A stretch of 64,000 nucleotides of DNA from Jannaschia sp. Os4 (GTDB taxonomy: Bacteria > Pseudomonadota > Alphaproteobacteria > Rhodobacterales > Rhodobacteraceae), in NCBI RefSeq assembly GCF_016820245.1, contig NZ_JAFCAR010000001.1, positions 186,001 through 250,000 on the forward strand. The letters are read 5' to 3'. The notes beneath the pieces are model-generated. The model was not told the DNA's origin, searched no databases, and saw only the letters and a list, made by a program, of their open reading frames with translations. Positions 49,415-59,364 of this stretch are shown here, piece by piece; within the stretch, counting starts at the first letter, position 1, and every line of letters begins with the position of its first letter. The position numbers and the translations under genes are program-made.

Positions 49415-52159
49415 ATGACCGACACACCACCGCCCGCCGCCCACCAGCCCCGCATCGAGGAGCCCGACCAGCCCGGGCGCCTGCGCCGCGTGGTCAGCGC
49501 GGTCTGGCTCGTGCCGATCGTGGCGGTCGTGATCGCGGGCGCCATCGCGTGGCAGTCGTTCCGCGACCGCGGCACGCTGATCGCCGTCGCCTTCCCCAAC
49601 GTGGCGGGCATCGCGCCGGGCGAGACGACGCTGCGCTACCGCGAGGTGGTGGTGGGCGTGGTCGAGGACGTGGGATTCACGGCCGACCTCTCGCTCGTGA
49701 ACGTCTACGTCCGGGTCAACAAGGACATCGCGCCCTTCCTCGACGAGGACGCCTCGTTCTGGATCGTCCAGCCCGAGGTCTCGGCGCGCGGCGTGTCGGG
49801 CCTCTCGACCATCCTGTCGGGCATCTACATCGAGGGCACGTGGGACGCGCAGGCCGGCGAGCCGCGCACCGCCTTCCTCGGCGACGACCGCGCCCCCACC
49901 GTGCCGCCCGACACGGAGGGCACGGTGATCGTCCTGCGCGCGCGCGACTCCAACCGGCTCGAGGCCGGGGCGCCCATCCTGTTCAAGGGGATCGAGGTCG
50001 GCGAGACGTCGAACCCGCGCCTGTCGCGCGACGGCACCGAGGTGCGGATGGACGCGTTCGTGCGCGCGCCCTACGACCAGCAGCTCTCCACCGCGACGCG
50101 GTTCTGGGACGTCTCGGGCGTGTCGGCCACCCTCGGCGGATCGGGGGTCGAGCTGCGGGTCCAGTCGCTGGCGTCCATCCTCGAGGGGGGCCTCAACTTC
50201 GACACGCTCGTCTCCGGCGGCAGCCCGATCGAGGACGGGCACGTGTTCGACATCTTCGCCGACGAGGACACCGCCCGCGCCTCCGCCTTCGAGCTGCCCA
50301 GCGCGCGCTCGGTCGCGGTCTCGGCGCTGTTCCCCGCCGCCGCGACGGGGCTCACGGACGGGGCGCCGGTGCGCTACCGGGGCGTGCGGGTGGGCCTCGT
50401 GACCGACGTGACCGGCTACATCCGCCCCGACGACGACACGCGGGCGGTGCAGCTCCTCGTGCGCATGGCGCTCCAGCCCGCCCGGATGGGCCTCGACGTC
50501 GTCGGCGAGGATCTCGACGCGATCGACTACATCGGCGACCTCGTGGCGGGCGGGATGCGCGCGCAGCTCGTGTCGACCTCGCTCTTGGGCGGCGACCTCG
50601 CCGTGGACCTCGTGGAACCGGAGGGGGTGCCGTCCGCCGTCCTCGAGGTGGGGATCGCGGACACACCCCTGATCCCGACTGTGGCGGGCGACAACTCGTC
50701 CTTCGCGGACACGGCGGAGGGGGTCCTCGCGCGGCTCAACGACCTGCCGATCGAGGAGCTGATGGGCTCCGCCACGGACCTCCTCGACAACCTCAACCGC
50801 ATCGCCGCCGACCCCGACACCCGCGCCCTGCCCGGCGAGGTGCGCGACACGGTCGAGCAGGCGCAGGGCCTCGTGCGCGACGGGCGCGCGATCGTCTCCT
50901 CGCCGGACGTGGCCGCCGTGCTGCTCGACGTGCGTACCATCGCGGACGACCTGCAGGGCATCGTGGCCGAGATCGCCGCGCAGCGCGTGGCCGAGCGCCT
51001 GTCCGAGACGCTGGCGGCGGCGACCGAGGCGGCGGGCAACGTCGCCGCCGGGACCGTGGACCTGCCCGACCTGACGGCCGCCGCCCGCTCGGCCATCGAC
51101 AGCGCCGACGCCATCCTCTCCTCCGAGGACGCCCAGGCGCTGCCCTCGGTCGCGCGCTCCGCGCTCGCGGGGATCGAGGGGGTGACGACCGCCCCCGAAC
51201 TCCGGACGATCCTCGCCGATGCCGCGGCCTCGGCGACCGCCCTGCGGGCCACCGCCGAGGAGGTGGCCGCCGCCGGGCTCGCCGCGCGCCTGTCGGACGC
51301 GCTCGCGGACGTGCAGTCCGCCGCCGCCAACGTGGCCGAGGGGACCGCAGACCTCGGGCCGCTGCGCGACTCGCTGCAGAACGCGGTCGCCGCCGCCGAG
51401 GCGATCCTCGCCGACCCCGACACGGCCGCCCTGCCCGCGGCCGCGCGCGGCGCACTCCAGGGGGTGGACGAGCTGGTCTCCGACCCGGCGCTCGACGCGC
51501 TGCTGGCCGACCTCGCCGCCACCGCCGCCGAGACGGCGGACATCGCGGCCCAGCTCAACGCCGAGGGCGCCGCGCAGGCGCTGACCGCGACCCTGCAGGA
51601 TGCCCAGCGCGCCGCCGCCGCCGTCGCCGAGGGCGCCGCCGAGGTGCCGCTGCTCACCGAGCAGGCGGGCCGGGTCCTCGACGAGGTGACGGTCCTGACC
51701 AAGGACCTGCAGGGCCTGACCGCCAAGGCGCAGGCGCTGGAGCTGGAGGGGCTGATCGCCTCGGCGACGCAGTTCCTCGACAGCGCGGACGCCTTCATCT
51801 CCTCGGACGAGGCCGACGACGTGCCGCCCGCGCTGGTCGACACGCTGGAGGAGATCCGGCTGCTCGTCGAGAGCGTCCGCACCGGGCCGACGCTCGACAA
51901 CCTGAACTCCACCCTCGCCTCGGCCTCGGGCGCGGCGCGCAGCGTGGACATCGCGGCCCAGAACCTGCCTGACCTTCTGACCCGCCTGTCGGCGCTGTCG
52001 AACAACGCGGGCGCGCTGCTCACGACCTACTCGGACGGCTCGCGCTTCTCGACCGACCTGATCGCCACGCTCGACGCCGTGGCGTCGGCGGCGGAGGAGA
52101 TCGAGAAGCTGGCCCGCACGCTCGAACGCAACCCCAACGCCCTCATCTTCGGAAGGTAG
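49415..52159 (+). CDS. pqiB: PqiB, MCE-domain intermembrane transport protein with long helical extension
   Basis: The protein has 914 aa, against about 550 in E. coli. One membrane helix (residues 27-46) is followed by three MCE domains (about 50-145, 165-280 and 295-400; VAFPNVAGIAPGETTLRYREVVVG and LFKGIEVGETS are typical). An Ala-rich helical region follows to the end, containing four related modules around DPDTAALP...L..VDELVSDPAL (starting near residues 460, 570, 668 and 785). In PqiB the C-terminal helices form a needle toward the outer membrane, so the extension predicts a longer needle. It lies four bases before pqiC. Confidence 0.9.
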   Translation: MTDTPPPAAHQPRIEEPDQPGRLRRVVSAVWLVPIVAVVIAGAIAWQSFRDRGTLIAVAFPNVAGIAPGETTLRYREVVVGVVEDVGFTADLSLVNVYVRVNKDIAPFLDEDASFWIVQPEVSARGVSGLSTILSGIYIEGTWDAQAGEPRTAFLGDDRAPTVPPDTEGTVIVLRARDSNRLEAGAPILFKGIEVGETSNPRLSRDGTEVRMDAFVRAPYDQQLSTATRFWDVSGVSATLGGSGVELRVQSLASILEGGLNFDTLVSGGSPIEDGHVFDIFADEDTARASAFELPSARSVAVSALFPAAATGLTDGAPVRYRGVRVGLVTDVTGYIRPDDDTRAVQLLVRMALQPARMGLDVVGEDLDAIDYIGDLVAGGMRAQLVSTSLLGGDLAVDLVEPEGVPSAVLEVGIADTPLIPTVAGDNSSFADTAEGVLARLNDLPIEELMGSATDLLDNLNRIAADPDTRALPGEVRDTVEQAQGLVRDGRAIVSSPDVAAVLLDVRTIADDLQGIVAEIAAQRVAERLSETLAAATEAAGNVAAGTVDLPDLTAAARSAIDSADAILSSEDAQALPSVARSALAGIEGVTTAPELRTILADAAASATALRATAEEVAAAGLAARLSDALADVQSAAANVAEGTADLGPLRDSLQNAVAAAEAILADPDTAALPAAARGALQGVDELVSDPALDALLADLAATAAETADIAAQLNAEGAAQALTATLQDAQRAAAAVAEGAAEVPLLTEQAGRVLDEVTVLTKDLQGLTAKAQALELEGLIASATQFLDSADAFISSDEADDVPPALVDTLEEIRLLVESVRTGPTLDNLNSTLASASGAARSVDIAAQNLPDLLTRLSALSNNAGALLTTYSDGSRFSTDLIATLDAVASAAEEIEKLARTLERNPNALIFGR

Positions 52160-52163
52160 CCCC

Positions 52164-52700
52164 ATGCGCCGTATCCTCGCCCTCTGCGTGGCGCTCGCCG
52201 GATGCGGCGACACGCTGCAATACGTGCCGCCCCCCGTGACGTCGCAGGAGCGGGTGGGCGTCTCGGCCCGCACGGTCATGATCGAGGACGTCTCCGTCCC
52301 CGAATACGCCTCCGTGCAGGAGATCGCGGTGCAGCAGCCCGACGGCTCGATCATCGCGGACGCCGACAACGTCTGGGCCGACCTGCCCGACCGCGCCTTG
52401 GCCGCCTCGCTGCTGCGCAACCTGAACGCCATCACCAGCGCCAAGGTCGCCCCCGCGCCGTGGCCGCTCTCGGGGTTCCCCGACGCCGAGCTGAGCGTCT
52501 TCGTCGAGGACATGTACGCGGGGGCCGACGGGCGCGTGCGCCTGTCGGGCATCTACGCCATCGCATCGGAGACGGGGCGCGACCGGCTGGGGCGGTTCGA
52601 CCTCTCGGCCCCGATCACCGTGCCGGGCTTCGTCGGGATCACCGCCGCGCACGAGGTGGTCTGGGCGGAGCTCGCGCTCAAGATCGCGGGCGACCTATAG
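52164..52700 (+). CDS. pqiC: PqiC-like outer-membrane lipoprotein
   Basis: The protein has 178 aa. The lipobox LAGC (Cys14) follows a short signal, and the DUF330/ABC-type auxiliary lipoprotein fold follows (ARTVMIEDVSVPEYASVQEIAV; WADLPDRALAASLLRNLNAIT). PqiC is thought to dock PqiB at the outer membrane. It is the last gene of tamA-tamB-pqiA-pqiA-pqiB-pqiC. Confidence 0.88.
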   Translation: MRRILALCVALAGCGDTLQYVPPPVTSQERVGVSARTVMIEDVSVPEYASVQEIAVQQPDGSIIADADNVWADLPDRALAASLLRNLNAITSAKVAPAPWPLSGFPDAELSVFVEDMYAGADGRVRLSGIYAIASETGRDRLGRFDLSAPITVPGFVGITAAHEVVWAELALKIAGDL

Positions 52701-52719
52701 CCGCGCGACGCCCGCCCCC

Positions 52720-53382
52720 ATGCGTGTCGACCTCGTCCTCTTCGACCTCGACGGCGTGCTCGTGGACAGCGAGCCGCTCTCCGGGGCCGCGCTGATCGCG
52801 GAACTGGCCGCCTGCGGGATCCGCATCGACGCGGACCGGGTGCGGCGCGACTTCCTCGGGCGGTCCTTCGTCAAGGTCGCGGAGGGGCTGCGCGCGAGCC
52901 ATGGCGACCTCCTGCCCGCCGACTTCGAGGCGCGCTACCGCGCCCGCCTCTTCGCCGCCTTCGAGGACGGGCTGCGGGCGACGCCCGGCGTGGCGGCGAT
53001 GCTCGACCGGCTGCGCGCCCCGTCCCGGGTCGCGACCTCCTCCACCCCGCTGCGGGCCGCCACCGCGCTGCGCATCGCGGGGCTGGCGGAGCGGTTCGAG
53101 GGGCGGGTGGACACCGCGTCCGAGGTGCCGCGGGGCAAGCCCGCGCCGGACCTGTTCCTCCTCGCGGCCCAGCGGGGCGGCGTCCCGCCGGAGCGGTGCC
53201 TCGTGATCGAGGACAGCGCGCCGGGGCTGATGGCGGCCGCGGCGGCGGGCATCCCCTCGGTCCTGTATCTCGGCGGGGGCCATCACGCCGGGCGCGACTG
53301 GGACGGCCCCGCGCCCTCCGTCGGCACCTTGACCTCGTGGGAGGGCCTCTGCGACCTCTGCCCCGCCCTGCTGGAGGACTAG
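52720..53382 (+). CDS. HAD-family phosphatase (beta-phosphoglucomutase-like)
   Basis: The protein has 220 aa with HAD motif I LVLFDLDGVLVDSE (Asp9/Asp11), motif II in RVATSSTP, Lys in VPRGKPAPDLFLLAA and motif IV VIEDSAPGLMAA. The subfamily acts on sugar phosphates or isomerises them. It lies between the pqi operon (19-base gap) and the SorC regulator (one-base gap), on the side of the polyol genes, and probably handles phosphorylated sugar by-products. Confidence 0.85.
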   Translation: MRVDLVLFDLDGVLVDSEPLSGAALIAELAACGIRIDADRVRRDFLGRSFVKVAEGLRASHGDLLPADFEARYRARLFAAFEDGLRATPGVAAMLDRLRAPSRVATSSTPLRAATALRIAGLAERFEGRVDTASEVPRGKPAPDLFLLAAQRGGVPPERCLVIEDSAPGLMAAAAAGIPSVLYLGGGHHAGRDWDGPAPSVGTLTSWEGLCDLCPALLED

Positions 53383-53383
53383 G

Positions 53384-54322
53384 ATGACCGACCCCCGCCT
53401 CGACGACGCCGCCCGCGCGGGCTGGCTCTACTACGTCGCGGGGCGGACGCAGGACGAGATCGCGCGCAACCTCGGGGTCTCCCGCCAGAAGGCGCAGCGC
53501 CTCGTGAGCCAAGCGGCCGGCGCGGGGCTTGTGAAGGTCCGGCTCGACCATCCCATCGCACGCTGCATGGAGCTCGGCGCCGCGCTGCGCGACCGCTGGG
53601 GCCTGCGGCTGGCGGAGGTCGTGCCCTCCGATCCCGACGCGCCGGGCCTCCTGTCGGGGGTGGCCGCCGCCGCCGCCGTGGAGATCGAGCGCGTGCTGGC
53701 CGAGGAGGAGCCGCGCATCCTCGCCCTCGGCACGGGCCGGACCGTCGTCGCCGCCGTCGAGCAGGTCGACCGGATGGAGCGCCCGCAACACCGGATCGTC
53801 TCGCTGCTCGGCGACATGATGCGCGACGGCTCGGCCTCGCCCTTCGGCGCGACGGGGCGCTTGGCCGAGCGGGTCGGGGCGCGCCACTACCCGATGGCCC
53901 TGCCCGTCTTCGCCTCCGACCCCGAGGAGCGGGCGATGCTCCACGCGCAGGCGCCCGTCGCCTCGACCCTCGCGCTCTGCGCGCGGGCGGACGCGGTGTT
54001 CGTCGGGCTCGCCAGCGTCGGGCCGAAGGCCCCCATGGTCGCGGACGGCTTCGCCAGCCCCGCCGAGGTGGCGGCCCTCACGGCGCAGGGCGCGGTGGGC
54101 GAGATCACGGGCCATCCGTTCGACGCCGACGGCGCCTTGCTCGGCGGCGACCTCCCCGAGCGCATCACGGCCGCCCCGCTGGAGCCCGACTCGGACAGGC
54201 CCACGACCGTGATCGCGGTCGGGCAGGACAAGGTGGCCGGCCTGCGGGGCGCCCTGAGGGGACGGCTCGCGGACGGGATCATCACCGACGAGGCGACCGC
54301 GTCGAGCCTCCTAGAGGGTTGA
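53384..54322 (+). CDS. SorC/DeoR-type sugar-binding transcriptional regulator
   Basis: The protein has 312 aa. The N-terminal helix-turn-helix is GRTQDEIARNLGVSRQKAQRLV (about 21-42). The C-terminal sugar-phosphate-binding domain has LALGTGRTVVAAVEQVDRM, IVSLLGDMMRDGSAS and the ending GIITDEATASSLLE typical of SorC proteins. It lies directly upstream of smoE and is the likely controller of the polyol operon, acting at sites such as the palindrome at 54428-54439. Confidence 0.88.
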   Translation: MTDPRLDDAARAGWLYYVAGRTQDEIARNLGVSRQKAQRLVSQAAGAGLVKVRLDHPIARCMELGAALRDRWGLRLAEVVPSDPDAPGLLSGVAAAAAVEIERVLAEEEPRILALGTGRTVVAAVEQVDRMERPQHRIVSLLGDMMRDGSASPFGATGRLAERVGARHYPMALPVFASDPEERAMLHAQAPVASTLALCARADAVFVGLASVGPKAPMVADGFASPAEVAALTAQGAVGEITGHPFDADGALLGGDLPERITAAPLEPDSDRPTTVIAVGQDKVAGLRGALRGRLADGIITDEATASSLLEG

Positions 54323-54427
54323 AAACGTTTCGGGCCGCGGCGTCGGCGCAAAGGCGAGATCCGGCATGGCCCGCGCATCACCCGCTTGACCTCGGCGCCT
54401 CGATATGTGAGCCATTGCCCACTTGGA

Positions 54428-54439
54428 GGGCATATGCCC
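54428..54439. promoter_or_regulatory. Candidate operator before smoE
   Basis: GGGCATATGCCC is a perfect 12-base palindrome, seven bases before the GGGAGGA ribosome-binding site of smoE (start 54458). The 135-base intergenic region is AT-richer than the surroundings and contains an ATATG/CATAT echo further upstream (54403-54435). A SorC-family protein encoded just upstream is a plausible ligand; which one binds is not shown by sequence. Confidence 0.45.
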
Positions 54440-54457
54440 ACCGCTGGGAGGATACCA

Positions 54458-55771
54458 ATGACAATGACCATCCGCGCCCTTCTCGGGGCGACGGCGCTCG
54501 TCGGCACGGCCGGCGCCGCGCTGGCCGACGGCCACGCCACCACCCTGACGATCGCGACCGTGAACAACGGCGACATGATCCGGATGCAGGGCTACACGGA
54601 CCAGTTCACCGAGGAGACCGGCCACCAGGTCGAGTGGGTCACCCTCGAGGAGAACGTCCTCCGCCAGCGCGTGACGACGGACATCACCACCAACGGTGGC
54701 CAGTTCGACATCATGACCATCGGCATGTACGAGGCCCCGATCTGGGGCGCGAACGGCTGGCTGGTGCCGCTGGACGACCTGTCGGACGAGTACGACGTCG
54801 ACGACATCCTGCCCGCCATGGCCGGCGGCCTGTCGCATGACGGCACGCTCTACGCCGCGCCGTTCTACGGCGAATCGTCCATGATCATGTACCGCACGGA
54901 CCTGATCGAGGCCGCCGGCGTCGAGATGCCCGACTCCCCGACCTGGGAGCAGGTGCGCGACGCCGCCGCCGCCATGACCGACCGCGACGCCGAGCAGTAC
55001 GGCATCTGCCTGCGCGGCAAGGCCGGCTGGGGCGAGGGCGGTGCGTTCATCACCGCAATGGCCAACTCGTTCGGCGCCCGCGTGTTCGACGAGAACTGGG
55101 ACCCGCAGCTCGACTCCCCCGAGTGGGCCGAGACGGTCAACTTCTTCAAGGACATGATGGACGCCTACGGCCCTCCGGGCTACGCGACCAACGGGTTCAA
55201 CGAGAACCTGAACCTGTTCCAGCAGGGCAAGTGCGGCATGTGGATCGACGCCACCGTGGCGGCGTCCTTCGTGACCAACCCCGACGACAGCCAAGTCGCG
55301 GACTCGGTCGGCTTCGCGCTCGCGCCGAACACCGGCCTCGGCAAGAACGCCAACTGGCTCTGGGCCTGGGCGCTCGGCATCCCCGCCGGCACCCAGAAGG
55401 CGGACGCCGCGAAGGAGTTCATCGAGTGGGCCACCTCGAAGGAGTACATCGAGCTGGTCGCCGAGAATGAGGGCTGGGCCAACGTGCCCCCGGGCGCGCG
55501 CCAGTCGCTCTACGACAACCCCGACTACCAGTCGGTGCCCTTCGCGCAGATGACGCTCGACTCGATCCTGTCGGCTGACCCGAACAACCCGACCGTCGAG
55601 CCGGTGCCCTACGTGGGCGTCCAGTTCGCCGCGATCCCGGAGTGGGCGGGCATGTGGTCCCAAGTGAGCCAAGAGCTGTCGGCCGCCTACGCCGGCCAGC
55701 AGTCGGTCGAGGAAGCGCTGGAGAAGGCGCAGGCCATCGCCGTCGAGGAGATGGAGGCGGCCGGCTACTGA
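54458..55771 (+). CDS. smoE: Polyol (sorbitol/mannitol) ABC transporter substrate-binding protein
   Basis: The protein has 437 aa: signal peptide to residue about 23 (GAALA|DG), then a family-1 sugar-binding protein (FTEETGHQVEWVTLEENVLRQR, EAPIWGANGWLVPLDDLSD, FYGESSMIMYRTDL). It matches the SmoE type of Rhodobacter polyol operons. GGGAGGA precedes the ATG at 54458; a start two codons later is possible. It delivers polyols to SmoF/SmoG. A strong hairpin follows the gene, which usually keeps binding-protein expression above that of the permeases. Confidence 0.92.
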   Translation: MTMTIRALLGATALVGTAGAALADGHATTLTIATVNNGDMIRMQGYTDQFTEETGHQVEWVTLEENVLRQRVTTDITTNGGQFDIMTIGMYEAPIWGANGWLVPLDDLSDEYDVDDILPAMAGGLSHDGTLYAAPFYGESSMIMYRTDLIEAAGVEMPDSPTWEQVRDAAAAMTDRDAEQYGICLRGKAGWGEGGAFITAMANSFGARVFDENWDPQLDSPEWAETVNFFKDMMDAYGPPGYATNGFNENLNLFQQGKCGMWIDATVAASFVTNPDDSQVADSVGFALAPNTGLGKNANWLWAWALGIPAGTQKADAAKEFIEWATSKEYIELVAENEGWANVPPGARQSLYDNPDYQSVPFAQMTLDSILSADPNNPTVEPVPYVGVQFAAIPEWAGMWSQVSQELSAAYAGQQSVEEALEKAQAIAVEEMEAAGY

Positions 55772-55791
55772 GCCGCCCCACCTGAGAGATC

Positions 55792-55816
55792 GGGGCACCC
55801 CTGTGCGGGGTGCCCC
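55792..55816 (+). terminator. Stem-loop between smoE and smoF (partial terminator)
   Basis: GGGGCACCCC-TGTGC-GGGGTGCCCC is a perfect 10-bp stem with a five-base loop, 20 bases after the smoE stop and with no T-run. Its place after a binding-protein gene suggests partial termination or 3'-end protection, giving more smoE than permease message. Confidence 0.7.
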
Positions 55817-55904
55817 ACCCCCGAACGCTTGATCCGCAAGCGGTGCCCATCGCACCGCCTCCGCGTCCAGCGATCCCCGCCTCCACCGAACACGGAGCGA
55901 CCAC

Positions 55905-56771
55905 ATGGCGACCAAAGCGTCCCGCACCGCCGCCCGATTCATGATGGCCCCGGCCGTCACGCTCCTGCTCGGCTGGATGCTCGTCCCGCTGATCATGACG
56001 CTTTACTTCTCGTTCGCGGACTACCGCCCGCTGCGGAACGTGTTCGAGCCGTGGATCGGCTTCGACAACTACGAGCGGTTCGTGTCGTCCTCGGCCTTCT
56101 GGGACTCGGTCACGACCACGCTCGTCATGGTCGGCTCGATCCTCGCGATCACGGTCGTGCTCGGCATCCTGATCGCGCTGCTGCTCGACAAGCCGATCTT
56201 CGGGCAGGGCATCGTCCGCATCCTCGTGATCTCGCCCTTCTTCGTCATGCCCACCGTGTCGGCGCTAGCGTGGAAGAACATGATGATGGATCCGGTGAAC
56301 GGGGTCCTGTCCCACGTCTGGCGCTTCTTCGGGGCGACGCCGCACGACTGGTTGGTCGAGACGCCGCTGCTGTCGATCATCCTGATCGTCTCGTGGCAGT
56401 GGCTGCCCTTCGCGACGCTGATCCTGCTGACGGCGATCCAGTCGCTCGACGGCGAGCAGCTGGAGGCCGCCGAGATGGACGGCGCGCCCGCGCTCAAGCG
56501 GTTCTGGTACATCATCCTGCCCCACCTCGGCCGGGCGATCACCATCGTGATCCTGATCCAGACGATCTTCCTGCTGGGCATCTTCGCCGAGATCTTCGTG
56601 ACGACCCAAGGCTCGTTCGGAACCCGGACGCTGACCTACCTCGTGTTCCAGCGCGTGCTGGAGAGCCAGAACGTCGGCCTCGGGTCCGCTGGCGGCATCC
56701 TCGCCGTCATCCTCGCCAACATCGTCGCGATCTTCCTGATGCGGATCGTGGGGAAGAACCTCGATGCGTGA
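55905..56771 (+). CDS. smoF: Polyol ABC transporter permease SmoF
   Basis: The protein has 288 aa with six membrane helices. The EAA loop is visible ([25 protein letters not shown]), where the ATPase docks. It is of the MalF-type inner-membrane permease family. It starts with ATG after a GGAGCG site and lies 24 bases before smoG. Confidence 0.92.
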   Translation: MATKASRTAARFMMAPAVTLLLGWMLVPLIMTLYFSFADYRPLRNVFEPWIGFDNYERFVSSSAFWDSVTTTLVMVGSILAITVVLGILIALLLDKPIFGQGIVRILVISPFFVMPTVSALAWKNMMMDPVNGVLSHVWRFFGATPHDWLVETPLLSIILIVSWQWLPFATLILLTAIQSLDGEQLEAAEMDGAPALKRFWYIILPHLGRAITIVILIQTIFLLGIFAEIFVTTQGSFGTRTLTYLVFQRVLESQNVGLGSAGGILAVILANIVAIFLMRIVGKNLDA

Positions 56772-56795
56772 CGCCGACCGCAAAGGAGCCGCCTG

Positions 56796-57625
56796 ATGGC
56801 CCGCGCCGCCTCCAACCGCTCCCGCTTCGGCTGGACGATCCTCGCATGGATCATCGGGCTGATCCTGTTCTTCCCGATCCTCTGGACGATCCTGACCTCG
56901 TTCAAGACCGAGGCCGAGGCCATCGCCGCCCCGCCCTCCTTCCTGTTCTTCGACTGGACCTTGGAGAACTACGGCGTGGTGCAGGAGCGCTCGAACTACA
57001 TGCGCTTTCTGTGGAACTCCGTGATCATCGCGGGCGGCTCCACCGTCCTCGGCGTGCTGATCGCGGTGCCCGCCGCGTGGGCGATGGCGTTCCAGCCGAC
57101 CAAGCGGACCAAGGACATCCTTCTCTGGATGCTCTCGACCAAGATGCTTCCGGCGGTGGGCGTGCTCTACCCGATCTACCTGATCTGCATCCAGCTGGGC
57201 GTGCTCGACAACCGCGCGGCGCTCGTCTTCATCCTGATGCTGATCAACCTGCCGATCATCGTGTGGATGCTCTACACCTACTTCCGCGAGATCCCGGGCG
57301 AGATCCTCGAGGCGTCGCGCATGGACGGCGCCACGCTCAAGGACGAGATCGTCCACGTCCTGACGCCGATGGCCGTGCCGGGCATCGCCTCGACGCTGCT
57401 CCTGAACTTCATCCTCGCGTGGAACGAGGCGTTCTGGACGCTGAACCTTACGGCCGTGAACGCTGCGCCGCTCACCGCCTTCATTGCCTCCTACTCCAGC
57501 CCCGAGGGCCTGTTCTTCGCCAAGCTCTCGGCGGCCTCCACCATGGCCATCGCGCCGATCCTCGTCCTCGGCTGGTTCTCCCAGAAGCAGCTCGTTCGGG
57601 GCCTCACCTTCGGAGCAGTCAAGTA

Positions 57626-57626
<1 letters not shown>
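56796..57626 (+). CDS. smoG: Polyol ABC transporter permease SmoG
   Basis: The protein has 276 aa with six membrane helices and a MalG-type EAA loop ([29 protein letters not shown]). It pairs with SmoF. AAAGGAG precedes the ATG. The stop overlaps the smoK start (TAATG), so translation is coupled. Confidence 0.92.
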
Positions 57627-58620
<994 letters not shown>

Positions 58621-58624
<4 letters not shown>

Positions 58625-59364
58625 ACCGGGACGGGCAGTCCGTCCTGATCACCGGCGCCGCCCGCGGCATCGGGCTGGCCTTCGCGCGCGCCTTCGCCGC
58701 GGCGGGGGCCACGGTCTGGCTCGGCGACCTCGAGGCCCCGGAGCGCCAAGCCGCCGAGATCGGGGGCCACGCGCTGGCGATGGACGTGACCGACCAGTCC
58801 TCCATCGACGCCGCCGTCGCGGCCGCGCGGCCTGACGTGCTCGTCAACAACGCCGCCCTGTTCCACGCCTCCCCGACGGTCGAGATCGACCGCGCCACCT
58901 ACGACCGCCTCGTGGCCGTCAACGTGACCGGCGCCCTCTTCACGCTGCAGTCCGCCGCCCGCTCCATGATCGAGCGCGGGTCGCGCGGCTACGTCGTCAA
59001 CATGGCGTCCCAAGCCGGCCGCCGGGGCGAGCCGCTCGTCGCGGTCTACTGCGCGACGAAGGCGGCGATCATCTCGCTGACCCAGTCCACCGGCCTCGAC
59101 CTCATCCGGCACGGCATCAACGTGAACGCCATCGCGCCGGGCGTGGTCGACGGGGAGCATTGGGACGGCGTCGACGCGCTCTTCGCCCGGCACGAGGGCA
59201 AGCCCGTCGGCCAGAAGAAGCGCGAGGTCGGGGCCGCCGTCCCCGCCGGGCGCATGGGCACGGCGGACGACCTCGTGCCGATGGCGCTGTTCCTCGCCTC
59301 GCCGGCGGCGGACTACGTCGTCGGCCAGACCTACGGCGTCGACGGAGGAAACTGGCTCGCATGA
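58621..59364 (+). CDS. smoS: Sorbitol dehydrogenase-type SDR (SmoS)
   Basis: The protein has 247 aa: TGAARGIG (11-18), NNAA (77-80), catalytic Ser130, Tyr143 and Lys147 (YCATK). It is a classical SDR of the SmoS/polyol type, oxidising sorbitol or galactitol to the ketose with NAD+. The GTG start overlaps the smoK stop by four bases. The next gene, mtlK, also overlaps (ATGA), so the operon is tightly coupled. Confidence 0.88.
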
